From positions 23,149-87,148 of the forward strand of contig JAYPYV010000007.1 of the NCBI GenBank assembly GCA_038136035.1: a stretch of 64,000 nt of DNA, given 5' to 3'. The notes under the pieces are model-generated. The model did not search any database. It was not told where the DNA came from and was given only the letters and a program-made list of their open reading frames with translations. Origin of the DNA: UBA9926 sp023261215 (lineage in GTDB: Bacteria; Pseudomonadota; Gammaproteobacteria; Pseudomonadales; Azotimanducaceae). Shown here piece by piece: positions 39,130-47,881 of the stretch (position 1 is the stretch's first letter; each line of letters starts with the position of its first letter). Both the position numbers and the translations under genes were made by a program.

Positions 39130-39549
39130 TTAATTCTTCACCAACGGCAAGTTGGCATTCAGCCATTCGGCCATCCCGCCTGAAAGACGGCGAACATCTG
39201 AAAACCCTTCCTTGATCAGCTGACTTCCTGCCGCGCTCGCGTGTTGGCCGATCTTACACACCAAAATCACCGGCTTGTCCTGATGGCTTTTGAGCTCGTC
39301 CTTCCGACTGGCGAGACTGGCGTAAGGCACATTGATCGCGCCTGCGATATGCCCAGACGAGAACTCCTTACGGTCTCGAAGATCCACCACCACAGCCGAC
39401 TCATGGTTAACCATCCGCACCAGTTCCTGAACCGTGACGCCTCGCCCGCCCTTACGACCTTCGGTCACAATCAAGGCGACGATAAAGAAAACAAACGCCC
39501 CGACCAGTAGCGGATGGTTGCCGATAAACTCAATTAACTGATCCACCAA
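39130..39549 (-). CDS. membrane-anchored rhodanese-like protein (YibN type)
   Basis: 139 residues: one N-terminal membrane helix (about 12-30, NHPLLVGAFVFFIVALIV) then a single rhodanese domain with the catalytic loop LVCKIGQHA (Cys present) and VVDLRDRKEFSSGHIAGAINVP. Probable sulfur-transfer or redox role facing the cytoplasm or periplasm; the topology is not settled by the sequence. Divergent from gpmI, as E. coli yibN is from gpmM. Confidence 0.93.
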   Translation of the reverse strand: MVDQLIEFIGNHPLLVGAFVFFIVALIVTEGRKGGRGVTVQELVRMVNHESAVVVDLRDRKEFSSGHIAGAINVPYASLASRKDELKSHQDKPVILVCKIGQHASAAGSQLIKEGFSDVRRLSGGMAEWLNANLPLVKN

Positions 39550-39676
39550 GGGCCTACCCCTGAAAAAAGGCGTGATTATACACGCTTGCTTGGTTCACTC
39601 AGCATCACCGAATCAACCGTTTATTTATCGTCTGGTGATAAAGCGCTAACATAGCGTTTTCAGCATCAGATGACCT

Positions 39677-41230
39677 ATGAGCCAGAGATCCACCACCGCT
39701 CTGATTATTTTGGATGGGTTCGGACACCGAGAAGACCCAACCAACAACGCGGTCGCGCTCGCTAAAACACCGCATTTTGACCGACTCAAAGAAGGCACAT
39801 GGGGCCTTATTTCGGGTTCCGGGCTTGATGTTGGTCTTCCGGCAGGGCAGATGGGCAACTCGGAGGTTGGCCATATGAATCTTGGTGCTGGTCGAGTCGT
39901 CCACCAGGATTTCACTCGAATCAACCAAGCGATAGAGGATCAAAGCTTTTTGCGCAATGAGATCCTCGTTAGTGCCCTCAGAGCGGCAAAACGGAAAGTT
40001 CACATCCTTGGCATGCTGTCACCTGGCGGCGTGCATAGTCACGAAGATCAGCTTTTCGCCTTGATTGACCTCGCAGACCAGTGCGAGGCAACTCATATCG
40101 TGGTCCACGCTTTTTTGGATGGTCGTGATGTCCCGCCACAGTCCGCGGCGCACTCGCTCCAAGCCTTAGAAGATCACATTGGCCACCGTTCACATATTCG
40201 ATTGGGCACCGTGTGTGGCCGCTTTTTTGCCATGGATCGTGACCAACGGTGGGACCGAGTGGCTAAGGCCTACGAGATGCTGACCCAAGGTGTGGCAGCC
40301 TACGAATCTGTGTCTGGCTTGGCCGCGCTCGAAGCCGCCTATGCTCGAGGAGAGACCGACGAATTTGTTGAACCGACCTTAATCGGCCGTTGGCAAGACC
40401 ATCTGATCGAAGACGACGATGTGGTCATCTTTGGAAATTTCAGGGCCGACCGTGCCAGAGAACTCACAAGCGCTCTGGCGCTTGATGAATTTGATGGCTT
40501 TAAACGCGCAAAACAGCCTCGGCTCGCCCGCTTTGTCTGTCTAACCGAATATGCCGAGCGTTTTGGCCTGCCGGTTGCGTTCCCGCCCATCCCGCTCGCA
40601 AATGGTCTTGGGGAGTATCTCGCTGGGCTTAACAAAAGGCAGCTCCGAATTGCAGAGACTGAAAAGTACGCCCACGTCACGTTTTTCTTCTCCTGTGGGG
40701 AGGAAGCACCCTTTCCAGGCGAGGATCGCATGTTGGTGCCATCGCCAGATGTGAAAACCTATGACTTGCAGCCCGCCATGAGCGCAAGGGAACTCACGAC
40801 TAAATTGGTGAATGCTATTCGCTCAGAAACCTACGACCTCATCGTTTGCAATTACGCAAACGGCGATATGGTGGGCCATACAGGTAATCTTTCAGCCGCG
40901 ATCGAAGCGGTCGAGTGCTTGGATGAGTGCATCGGAGCCGTGGTGGCCGCCATTCATGACGTTCAGGGGCAAGCCCTCATCACCGCTGATCATGGCAACT
41001 GTGAAGCCATGCTCGATGAAGAGTCGGGTCAACCACATACTGCACACACTTCTGAACTCGTGCCTCTTTTCTACATCGGCGAGGGACAGCCTGAGATCAG
41101 AAAGGGAGGCGTTCTAAGCGATATCGCCCCCACATTGCTGCACCTTATGGGTCTTCCAGTGCCCGGCGAGATGACTGGCCAAAATCTTTTATCCGCTGCC
41201 GGCACGTCCCAACAACACGCGGTGTCCTAA
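39677..41230 (+). CDS. gpmI: 2,3-bisphosphoglycerate-independent phosphoglycerate mutase
   Basis: 517 residues, Mn-dependent glycolytic mutase that interconverts 3- and 2-phosphoglycerate. The nucleophile serine is in GQMGNSEVGHMNLGAGR. Substrate residues HAFLDGRDVPP, FGNFRADRARE, and metal ligands NYANGDMVGHTG, ITADHGNCE and HTAHTSELVP are all present. The usual FFFNGG is FFFSCGEE. envC starts 3 bp after the stop. Confidence 0.97.
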   Translation: MSQRSTTALIILDGFGHREDPTNNAVALAKTPHFDRLKEGTWGLISGSGLDVGLPAGQMGNSEVGHMNLGAGRVVHQDFTRINQAIEDQSFLRNEILVSALRAAKRKVHILGMLSPGGVHSHEDQLFALIDLADQCEATHIVVHAFLDGRDVPPQSAAHSLQALEDHIGHRSHIRLGTVCGRFFAMDRDQRWDRVAKAYEMLTQGVAAYESVSGLAALEAAYARGETDEFVEPTLIGRWQDHLIEDDDVVIFGNFRADRARELTSALALDEFDGFKRAKQPRLARFVCLTEYAERFGLPVAFPPIPLANGLGEYLAGLNKRQLRIAETEKYAHVTFFFSCGEEAPFPGEDRMLVPSPDVKTYDLQPAMSARELTTKLVNAIRSETYDLIVCNYANGDMVGHTGNLSAAIEAVECLDECIGAVVAAIHDVQGQALITADHGNCEAMLDEESGQPHTAHTSELVPLFYIGEGQPEIRKGGVLSDIAPTLLHLMGLPVPGEMTGQNLLSAAGTSQQHAVS

Positions 41231-41233
41231 CAT

Positions 41234-42397
41234 TTGTTGCTCGTATACCGCGTCATCATAGGTTCTGTGCTGATTTGGGCGTTGGCAGCGCTTGCATCCG
41301 AAGAGGAGGAGGTCGAGCAAGAGCTCGCTCAACTCAGAAAAGCGCTGCAGTCGATTGAGGCCGAGTGGAAAGCATCGAGCGCCGCACTGTCTGACGAGGA
41401 GGCGGCCTTAGCACGTGTGGATGACTTGGTGGCATCCCAGGTCAAATCTCTTAGACAGGCAGAAAGAAAGGCCCAAGAGACGAAAACGCAGATCGATCTG
41501 CTGACCGGACACAAGAACGAACTCATCGAACAACGTGACGCCCAATTAGAGGACGTTCAACACCATCTGAGAGCCGCTGCAAGAATGGGCGCAACCAGCC
41601 CGCTCAAAGTCATGCTGAATCAAGAAGATCCTAACAGCGTTGCTCGCGTCGCAAGGTACTTCGGATATTTCGCCGAGGCTCGAATGGAGCGGGTGAACGT
41701 TCTCGAGCAGACACTGAAGGATCTCGCCATCAGCGAGCAACAATTGGCGATCGAAACTGCCGAACTCAACGATCAACTGGTGATTGCCACCAACGAACGC
41801 GACCGACTGAAATCCCGACGTCTTGAAGCGAGCGCCGTGGTTGCAGAGTACCGCGCGAGCTACATCAGCATCGATGCCCAGCGCATGCAACTCCGAGACA
41901 GCGAGCGCGATCTCTTGGCGCTGCTAGATTCCCTTAAACGGCAATTCTTTGATTTTGCCAAACCCTCCGAAGTCGTCCCTTTTGCCTCACGCAAGGGCAA
42001 TCTACCGCTGCCGCTGGATGGAAGACTGGCGACCGGGTTTGGAGATCTAAGACCTGAAGGTCGAGTCAAGTGGACTGGCGTCCTCATCGAAGCGCCCCTT
42101 GGCACGCCCGTGAAAGCAATTCACTACGGTCGCGTTGTATTTGCTGACTGGCTGCGAGGGTTTGGCTTGTTGATGATCGTCAGCCATGATCAAGGTTACA
42201 TGAGCCTTTATGGACACAATCAAGTCCTACTGGTTGAACCGGGTGAATGGGTCCATCCTGGACAGATCATTGGTGAGACTGGAACCAGTGGCGGCCAACT
42301 GGTGCCAACCACCTATTTTGAAATTCGCGCCGCCGGTCAACCCATTGATCCTATGCTATGGTGTGCAGCCAGCAATTCAGGCGGACAGAAAGGCTAA
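41234..42397 (+). CDS. envC: murein hydrolase activator EnvC-like
   Basis: 387 residues. A signal peptide (about 1-22) leads a long coiled coil (about 23-240) and a LytM/M23 domain (about 270-375). As in E. coli EnvC the LytM domain lacks the zinc ligands: the usual H-x-G-x-D reads WTGVLI and the H-x-H segment reads YFEIRA, consistent with an activator of AmiA/AmiB amidases instead of an enzyme. The frame opens at TTG 41234 with no clear ribosome-binding site; a start a few codons later is possible. Positioned in gpmI-envC-ctpA. Confidence 0.9.
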   Translation: MLLVYRVIIGSVLIWALAALASEEEEVEQELAQLRKALQSIEAEWKASSAALSDEEAALARVDDLVASQVKSLRQAERKAQETKTQIDLLTGHKNELIEQRDAQLEDVQHHLRAAARMGATSPLKVMLNQEDPNSVARVARYFGYFAEARMERVNVLEQTLKDLAISEQQLAIETAELNDQLVIATNERDRLKSRRLEASAVVAEYRASYISIDAQRMQLRDSERDLLALLDSLKRQFFDFAKPSEVVPFASRKGNLPLPLDGRLATGFGDLRPEGRVKWTGVLIEAPLGTPVKAIHYGRVVFADWLRGFGLLMIVSHDQGYMSLYGHNQVLLVEPGEWVHPGQIIGETGTSGGQLVPTTYFEIRAAGQPIDPMLWCAASNSGGQKG

Positions 42398-42457
42398 TCG
42401 TCAGCCAATGACGAACAATAAAATGACTTCGGACTCACTCAAGAGCGACAGATACCC

Positions 42458-43828
42458 ATGACGGCTTTCACTCAGCGATGCCTCTCGTTAACCCTGGTTT
42501 TGACTTCACTTCTCTGCCCTCTGATGGGTTCAGCCGAAGACGCTTCGCCATCAAACCAACCTGCGCAGGATGCACGGCTGCCGATTGAAGAACTCAGGGT
42601 TTTCGCGGAAGCTTTTGATCGAATTAGTCGTGCTTACGTTGAAGAGGTCGACGACAAGGCACTGTTAGAAAAGGCGATTAAAGGCCTCCTCTCCGAACTC
42701 GATCCTCACTCAGCGTTTCTCGATGCGGATTCGTTCAACGACCTTCAAGAAACAACCACTGGCAACTATGGCGGTCTCGGCATTGAAATCGGTCGCCAAG
42801 ATGGCGTGATCAAAGTCGTGACCCCGATGGACGATACCCCCGCATCCCGCGCCGGCATTCTTCCCGGGGATCTCATCATCGAGCTTGACGGTCAGACTGT
42901 TCGAAGTCTGGGCGTGAATCAGGCCGTCGACGTCATGCGAGGCGAGCCCGGCAGTGAAGTCACTCTCACGGTTTTAAGGGAAGGTGAATCCCAACCCATT
43001 GAAGTGACGCTGGTACGGGAAGTCATCAATGTCTCGAGCGTACGAAGCCGGCTCCTTGAGCCTGGCTTTGGTTATCTTCGAATCGCGCAGTTCCAGGCGG
43101 ATACGGGTGCGGAAGCGGGTGATGCCATTGCAAAGATGAATGATCTGACGCCGCTTAAAGGGCTCGTGCTTGATCTTCGAAACAACCCGGGGGGCGTCTT
43201 ACAGGCGGCCGTGGCGGTTTCTGATTTGTTTCTGAACCAAGGCACGATTGTCTACACCGAGGGACGCCTCGATCCAGCCAACATGGTTTACGAGGCGACG
43301 GGCCGAACGCTGATGCCCGATCTTCCTCTGGTCGTGTTGATTAACGAAGGCTCCGCATCGGCCTCGGAAATCGTTGCGGGCGCTCTGCAAGACCATCGTC
43401 GAGCGCTTTTGCTGGGCACGGCCACCTTCGGCAAAGGTTCTGTGCAGACGGTGCTGCCGTTAACCAATGAGAAGGCCATCAAACTGACGACGGCACTGTA
43501 TTTCACGCCCAATGGCCGATCCATCCAGGCGGAAGGCATACAACCTGATTTGCGCGTCGAGCGGTCCACGGTGACCCGCGTTCGGTCGAATCCTTTTGCG
43601 GTTCAAGAAAAGGATCTGCCCGGCCATCTGTCTGCGCCTGAAGGCACCCAACCGAGCGAACAATCGAAGCCTGATCTGAGTGCCCAGGCACAAGATAACC
43701 TGGCTGGCTGGAATGAGGATTTTCAGCTCACCGAAGCGCTCAACTTGCTTAAGGGCTTGAATATTCTGAGTGCTGCATCCGCAATGCCATCGGCCGTGAC
43801 CCCACGAGATCAGACCGATAGCGAATAA
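42458..43828 (+). CDS. ctpA: carboxy-terminal processing protease (S41A)
   Basis: 456 residues: signal peptide (about 1-25), a helical N-terminal domain, a PDZ domain (about 100-185, GIEIGRQDGVIKVVTPMDDTPASRAGILPGD) and the S41 protease core. The catalytic Ser/Lys dyad sits in NEGSASASEIVAGAL (Ser) and GTATFGKGSVQ (Lys). It likely processes periplasmic or membrane proteins. Follows envC, as in many pseudomonads. The tail from residue ~410 is low-complexity. Confidence 0.95.
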   Translation: MTAFTQRCLSLTLVLTSLLCPLMGSAEDASPSNQPAQDARLPIEELRVFAEAFDRISRAYVEEVDDKALLEKAIKGLLSELDPHSAFLDADSFNDLQETTTGNYGGLGIEIGRQDGVIKVVTPMDDTPASRAGILPGDLIIELDGQTVRSLGVNQAVDVMRGEPGSEVTLTVLREGESQPIEVTLVREVINVSSVRSRLLEPGFGYLRIAQFQADTGAEAGDAIAKMNDLTPLKGLVLDLRNNPGGVLQAAVAVSDLFLNQGTIVYTEGRLDPANMVYEATGRTLMPDLPLVVLINEGSASASEIVAGALQDHRRALLLGTATFGKGSVQTVLPLTNEKAIKLTTALYFTPNGRSIQAEGIQPDLRVERSTVTRVRSNPFAVQEKDLPGHLSAPEGTQPSEQSKPDLSAQAQDNLAGWNEDFQLTEALNLLKGLNILSAASAMPSAVTPRDQTDSE

Positions 43829-43906
43829 GGTCAAACCGTTACGGCAAAGCAGGGGCTCGTTGCAGGCGCCGGATCCATCATTTTCCTGACAACATCAAGA
43901 GGGTGC

Positions 43907-44644
43907 TCAGGCCGCAGCAAGTCTCAGCGCTTCGCCTAAATCCAACGTGCCTTCATAGATGGCGCGCCCGGTGATCACACCTGCCAGCGGCCTCGCAGTA
44001 TTGCTCGCGGGTAGTAATTGCTTCACATCCTCAAGGGTGTGAATTCCGCCCGAGGCAATAATGGGGATATCGACCTTCTCTGCCAGCGCCATGGTTTCTA
44101 ACACATTGGTGCCGGCCATCATGCCGTCGCGATCAATGTCGGTGTACACAATGCCTGCCACACCTGATTGCTCAAATCTTAGCGCCAGGTCCTCAGCACG
44201 TTGATCCGTCACTTCCTTCCAGCCGCGGATAGCCACTCGCCCCTTCTCGGCATCGAGTCCAACGATGATTTGGCCCTTGAACTTGGCACATGCTTCATCA
44301 ACGAAATCCGGCGCCTCGACGGCTCGTGTGCCCAAAATGACGTAATCAATCCCCACCGCAAGATAGCGCCGAATGGTCTCGAGTGAGCGAATACCACCAC
44401 CGACTTGGATGGTCAGTGCAGGATACGCAGCGCGAATGGCTCGGACCGTCTCGACGTTACTGTCAACACCAGAGAGTGCGCCATCAAGATCAACAATGTG
44501 CAACCGTTTGGCGCCCGCATCGACCCAAGCTTTAGCAAACGAGACGGGATCCTCACTGTAGACCGTGCTCTCATCAAATCGACCGCGCCGCAAATTAACC
44601 ACGTTGCCATCTCTCAGATCGATGGCAGGAATCACCTCAAACAC
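43907..44644 (-). CDS. hisA: ProFAR isomerase (phosphoribosylformimino-5-aminoimidazole carboxamide ribotide isomerase)
   Basis: 245-residue beta/alpha barrel catalysing the Amadori step of histidine synthesis. Catalytic acids: Asp8 (VIPAIDLRDG) and the Asp in VYTDIDRDGMM. Phosphate loops are QVGGGIRS and IASGGIHTLEDV. The start is GTG, directly after the hisB stop (TAAGTG). In most gammaproteobacteria hisH lies between hisB and hisA and hisF follows hisA; both are absent here. Confidence 0.96.
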   Translation of the reverse strand: MFEVIPAIDLRDGNVVNLRRGRFDESTVYSEDPVSFAKAWVDAGAKRLHIVDLDGALSGVDSNVETVRAIRAAYPALTIQVGGGIRSLETIRRYLAVGIDYVILGTRAVEAPDFVDEACAKFKGQIIVGLDAEKGRVAIRGWKEVTDQRAEDLALRFEQSGVAGIVYTDIDRDGMMAGTNVLETMALAEKVDIPIIASGGIHTLEDVKQLLPASNTARPLAGVITGRAIYEGTLDLGEALRLAAA

Positions 44645-45232
44645 TTAGAGAGACCCTTTCGTTGAGGGCATTTGCTCGCCCATACGAGGATCCGGTGTAA
44701 TCGCCATTCTCAAAGCACGCCCAAAGGCTTTGAACACCGTTTCAATCTGGTGATGCGCGTTCTCGCCCCGAAGATTATCGATGTGCAACGTGACCAGCGC
44801 GTGGTTGGTAAACCCCTGAAAAAATTCGTGGAACAAATCCACATCAAAGTCGCCCACGGTGGCTCGCGTAAAGGGCACGTTGTAACAAAGGCCTGGTCGA
44901 CCAGACAAATCGATCACCACGCGAGACAGCGCCTCATCCAGTGGCACATACGCATGCCCGTATCGAGCGATACCTTTCTTGTCGCCGAGCGCTTGATTCA
45001 CGGCTTGACCGAGCGTAATTCCTAAATCTTCCACCGTGTGATGGGCATCGATCTCCAAATCGCCTTTGGCGTGAATGGTCAGATCGATGAGGCCATGTCG
45101 AGCGATCTGATCAAGCATGTGCTCGAGAAAGGCAAGACCCGTTTGCATTTGACGCTCACCACGCCCGTCCAGGTTGACGGACACTTCAATCTGCGTTTCT
45201 AGCGTCTCTCTTTTTACTGTCGCGGTTCTCAA
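44645..45232 (-). CDS. hisB: imidazoleglycerol-phosphate dehydratase
   Basis: 195 residues, sixth step of histidine synthesis; monofunctional form. Two metal-binding HHxxE motifs are present (DAHHTVEDLG and NAHHQIETVFKAFG), with LDGRGERQMQTGLAFLEHMLDQIARHG and GRPGLCYNV. No ATG exists near the start. I chose TTG 45232, just after GGGAGGAG (spacing 4 bases); another TTG at 45244 is possible. Ends with the stop that abuts hisA. Confidence 0.94.
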   Translation of the reverse strand: MRTATVKRETLETQIEVSVNLDGRGERQMQTGLAFLEHMLDQIARHGLIDLTIHAKGDLEIDAHHTVEDLGITLGQAVNQALGDKKGIARYGHAYVPLDEALSRVVIDLSGRPGLCYNVPFTRATVGDFDVDLFHEFFQGFTNHALVTLHIDNLRGENAHHQIETVFKAFGRALRMAITPDPRMGEQMPSTKGSL

Positions 45233-45249
45233 GACTCCTCCCAATTCGC

Positions 45250-45636
45250 TCAGAGTGCGGCGCCATAGGGCAGATATCGGTTGTCTGAATGCTGCTTAAT
45301 CCAACGCCGTAATTCTGGTTCAAATGCAGATTGCGACTTTAAGATCGCAACCAACGCAATAACGGAACTGCGTTTGCCTGCTTCCCAGCCCACCCACTGC
45401 TGCTCTGCCAAGGTAAAAAACCGAATCAGTCGCTCAAGCTCTGCAGGCGCCAGCGACTCGGCCTGCGCCCAAGCGCGCTTATCCTGCGTTACTGTCCACG
45501 CCAAATCCGAGAACGCTTGAGCATTCAGACCCTCGAGTGTCTCTAGCGATACCCCTTGCAATGCGTCGAGCAAGACACGAATCGTGGCAGCGTCCAAGAC
45601 GCTCGAGGACGCGGGCTTCCAGACACCAATACTCAC
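45250..45636 (-). CDS. conserved small protein upstream of hisB
   Basis: 128 residues, cytoplasmic, no signal or membrane helix. The C-terminal half is most family-like: LERLIRFFTLAEQQWVGWEAGKRSSVIALVAILK and RRWIKQHSDNRYLPYGAAL. I recall similar short proteins of unknown function in gammaproteobacteria but cannot assign a role. The frame continues upstream through a tRNA gene, so the real start must lie after it. I use GTG 45636 with GGTGA 8 bases ahead. Cotranscribed with hisB, 17 bp away. Confidence 0.72.
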   Translation of the reverse strand: MSIGVWKPASSSVLDAATIRVLLDALQGVSLETLEGLNAQAFSDLAWTVTQDKRAWAQAESLAPAELERLIRFFTLAEQQWVGWEAGKRSSVIALVAILKSQSAFEPELRRWIKQHSDNRYLPYGAAL

Positions 45637-45683
45637 GTTGATTTCACCGTTATTGCGCCACTCAGGCCACAAGAGAGATTCAA

Positions 45684-45759
45684 TGGAGCGGGCGACGAGA
45701 TTCGAACTCGCGACAACCAGCTTGGGAAGCTGGGACTCTACCAACTGAGCTACACCCGC
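45684..45759 (-). tRNA. tRNA-Gly(CCC)
   Basis: 76 nt on the minus strand including encoded CCA. Acceptor arm GCGGGTG pairs with CGCCCGC. The D-arm region is GCTCAGTTGGTAGAG, and the anticodon stem CCAGC/GCTGG holds loop TTCCCAA, anticodon CCC, reading GGG. The T-arm TCGCG-AGTTCGAATC-TCG... contains the GTTCGAAT motif. The discriminator base is T. It lies ahead of the conserved small protein and hisBA on the same strand. Confidence 0.95.
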
Positions 45760-45914
45760 ATGGCCACATTTTGCCAGCAATTGCGCGTCCAGAAAACTGC
45801 CTGGGCTGCCAAGGCGGCTTTTGCAGTCAATGATTCATACCGGCGAGCGAAGACTCGAGCTTCTCCGCGGTGCAAAACATGGTCCATACCACAGATATTT
45901 GACCATCGCCTCGC

Positions 45915-46799
45915 CTAATCCGCCCAAATCATGAGCACAGCACCCAGACAAACCAAGCCCATTCCCCACCACTCGTGCTGCTTTGCACGCTCCTTGAAAA
46001 TGAAATAACTAATCAAAAGACTGAAAACAAACTCAATTTGTCCCAGCGTTTTCACGTATGCGGCACGCTCTAGCGTGAATGCCGTAAACCAACCAATTGA
46101 ACCCAGCACGCCGGTGACGCCGATAAACAGACCAAGACGCCATTTCAGTAACAGCTGTTTGATTTCGCGTCTCTCGTTAATGAAAACAAGCCCTAAGCAA
46201 AGACCCGTTTGCAGAATGACCATCAGGGCAAGCGTCATCGCGGCTGCAGACACCGCATCATTGAGACCGAGCGATAAACTCGCATCCCTAATGAGCAGCG
46301 AGGTCAGCGAAAACGCCAGCGCCGACGCGAGGCCGTAAAAAACAGACCGATCAAGCGTGAGATGGAGTCGCCTCTCAGGATTCCACTGCAATGAGACGAT
46401 GCCAACACTTGCCACCATGACGCCGAGCCAAGCCAAGCTCGAAAGCGCATCCTGAAAAAAGAGACTGCCCATGACGGCCGTCATCATGATTTCTAATCGG
46501 ATAAAAGTTGAACCGAGCGCAAAGTTTCTCAGGCTAAACAGCCTCACCAGCAAGACGGTCGCGAGGACCTGCAAACCGCCCGCGAGAGCGATCGATAGAC
46601 CGTAAGCCACCGTCATCGATGCCTGATCAAATGGAGGATCAAGCCAGAGAACGTAAGCGAGCACGACCGGTAACCCAAACAGGTATCTCGCCAGCGTCGC
46701 AGTCAGCGCTGAGAGGGATTCGTGGAGATATTTCTGTCCCGCCGTTCGCACCGCCTGCATGGAGGCTGCGAGCAGCGTCCATGCAATCCAATCGGTCAT
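45915..46799 (-). CDS. EamA/DMT-family transporter
   Basis: 294 residues with about ten membrane helices in two EamA repeats (about 1-140 and 150-294). Charged positions MQAVRTAGQKYL near the first helix and the paired C-terminal GxxLVCLGAVLMIW are typical. This superfamily exports amino acids, metabolites or drugs; the substrate cannot be told from the sequence. Starts 172 bp after the peroxiredoxin stop. Confidence 0.88.
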   Translation of the reverse strand: MTDWIAWTLLAASMQAVRTAGQKYLHESLSALTATLARYLFGLPVVLAYVLWLDPPFDQASMTVAYGLSIALAGGLQVLATVLLVRLFSLRNFALGSTFIRLEIMMTAVMGSLFFQDALSSLAWLGVMVASVGIVSLQWNPERRLHLTLDRSVFYGLASALAFSLTSLLIRDASLSLGLNDAVSAAAMTLALMVILQTGLCLGLVFINERREIKQLLLKWRLGLFIGVTGVLGSIGWFTAFTLERAAYVKTLGQIEFVFSLLISYFIFKERAKQHEWWGMGLVCLGAVLMIWAD

Positions 46800-46971
46800 G
46801 GTGCGTGCTTAGAACATGGGTTGAGATTGTGCCGTGAGTCGACCGCCTCGAACGACACGATGCAAGCGAACTTCAAGGACATCGGCGTGGGGCTGGGCGC
46901 ACAAGGGTGGGTACGTCGCCAAGGCGAGGACTGGATAGTCCTCACCAAGTCGGCAACCAACGTGGGCTCGC

Positions 46972-47451
46972 TTATAGCGCTTCCATAATCGCTTCAGCTG
47001 AGCTCACTTCAAAAGCGCCGCCCTTCTCAGCATTCAACTGGGTAATGATGCCGTTGTCCGCGATGAGCGCATAGCGTGAAGATCGTTGCCCAAGACCAAA
47101 GCCCGACCCGTCGAGTGTCAGACCCATGGCCGCAGTGAAATCGCCATTGCCATCACCCGCCATGATCAATTCCTCTGCATTTTGTCCGTCGCCCCAAGCC
47201 TTCATAACGAACGCATCATTCACCGATAAACAAATAATCGCATCTACGCCCTTCGCTTTAATCTTGTCTGCGTTGGCAACGAAACCTGGCAGATGTGCCG
47301 CGCTACACGTTGGGGTAAAAGCCCCAGGAACCGCAAATAGCACAACCTTTTTGCCGGCCGAAAATTCACCAATATTCAAATCCTCTGGACCCTTCTCGCC
47401 CATCACTTTGACTGCCACGCTGGGCAAAGCATCTCCTACACCTAAGGCCAT
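46972..47451 (-). CDS. peroxiredoxin, Prx5 type
   Basis: 159 residues; reduces peroxides with a peroxidatic cysteine, Cys49, in PGAFTPTCSAAHLPGF. VNDAFVMKAWG and LGQRSSRYALIADNGII are typical of the AhpC/TSA Prx5 group. Several in-frame starts cluster together; ATG 47451 has GGAG 6 bases upstream and gives the usual N-terminus. A second Cys lies near residue 75 (IICLSVN). Reductant is not evident; glutaredoxin or glutathione are typical of the group. Confidence 0.93.
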   Translation of the reverse strand: MALGVGDALPSVAVKVMGEKGPEDLNIGEFSAGKKVVLFAVPGAFTPTCSAAHLPGFVANADKIKAKGVDAIICLSVNDAFVMKAWGDGQNAEELIMAGDGNGDFTAAMGLTLDGSGFGLGQRSSRYALIADNGIITQLNAEKGGAFEVSSAEAIMEAL

Positions 47452-47881
47452 TGTCATCTCCATCAATGCTGGCTAAACGAAGGGGCTAGTCTCCAATGAC
47501 CGCCGGGGAAGTTCAAGCTTATTGTGCACCAACCCCGGCACAAGGCTATGATTTCGCGCATCACCCATCGAGCTCGAGCGACTGATCGAGCATCGTGGAT
47601 CCCAGCCTCACCGCAGGGGCGTCTTTTTATCTGGCGTATTGGACTTATCTGATTTCTGGGATTCAGATTCGCTTGACGAACGGTCAGTCTCGAGGCTTGC
47701 GATTCAACGCGAGCGCAACAAGGCGCTCATTTGGAAGGAAAAGAGATCGCGAGGAGGTCTGTTCGGTAACACCCACCCGGGGCAGGGAATTCAGCCAGCG
47801 GTCATTGAGCACTTGCTCAAGGCAAGCCTTCTCCCAATCGAGCCTAACTTCCGTCAGCGCAGGTTAAATCCAGCGCAGGAG
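47452..47881. other. intergenic region between the peroxiredoxin and phyH genes
   Basis: 430 bases. A plus-strand frame 47639-47923 reads DLSDFWDSDSLDERSVSRLAIQRERNKALIWKEKRSRGG, but overlaps phyH and begins with TTG without a good ribosome-binding site. I do not support it as a gene. No RNA or repeat is visible. Confidence 0.45.

Noticed and set aside
41234..42397. EnvC lacking LytM zinc ligands as a possible pseudoenzyme finding
   Set aside because: Known EnvC proteins lack these ligands too; it is an amidase activator, so this is expected.
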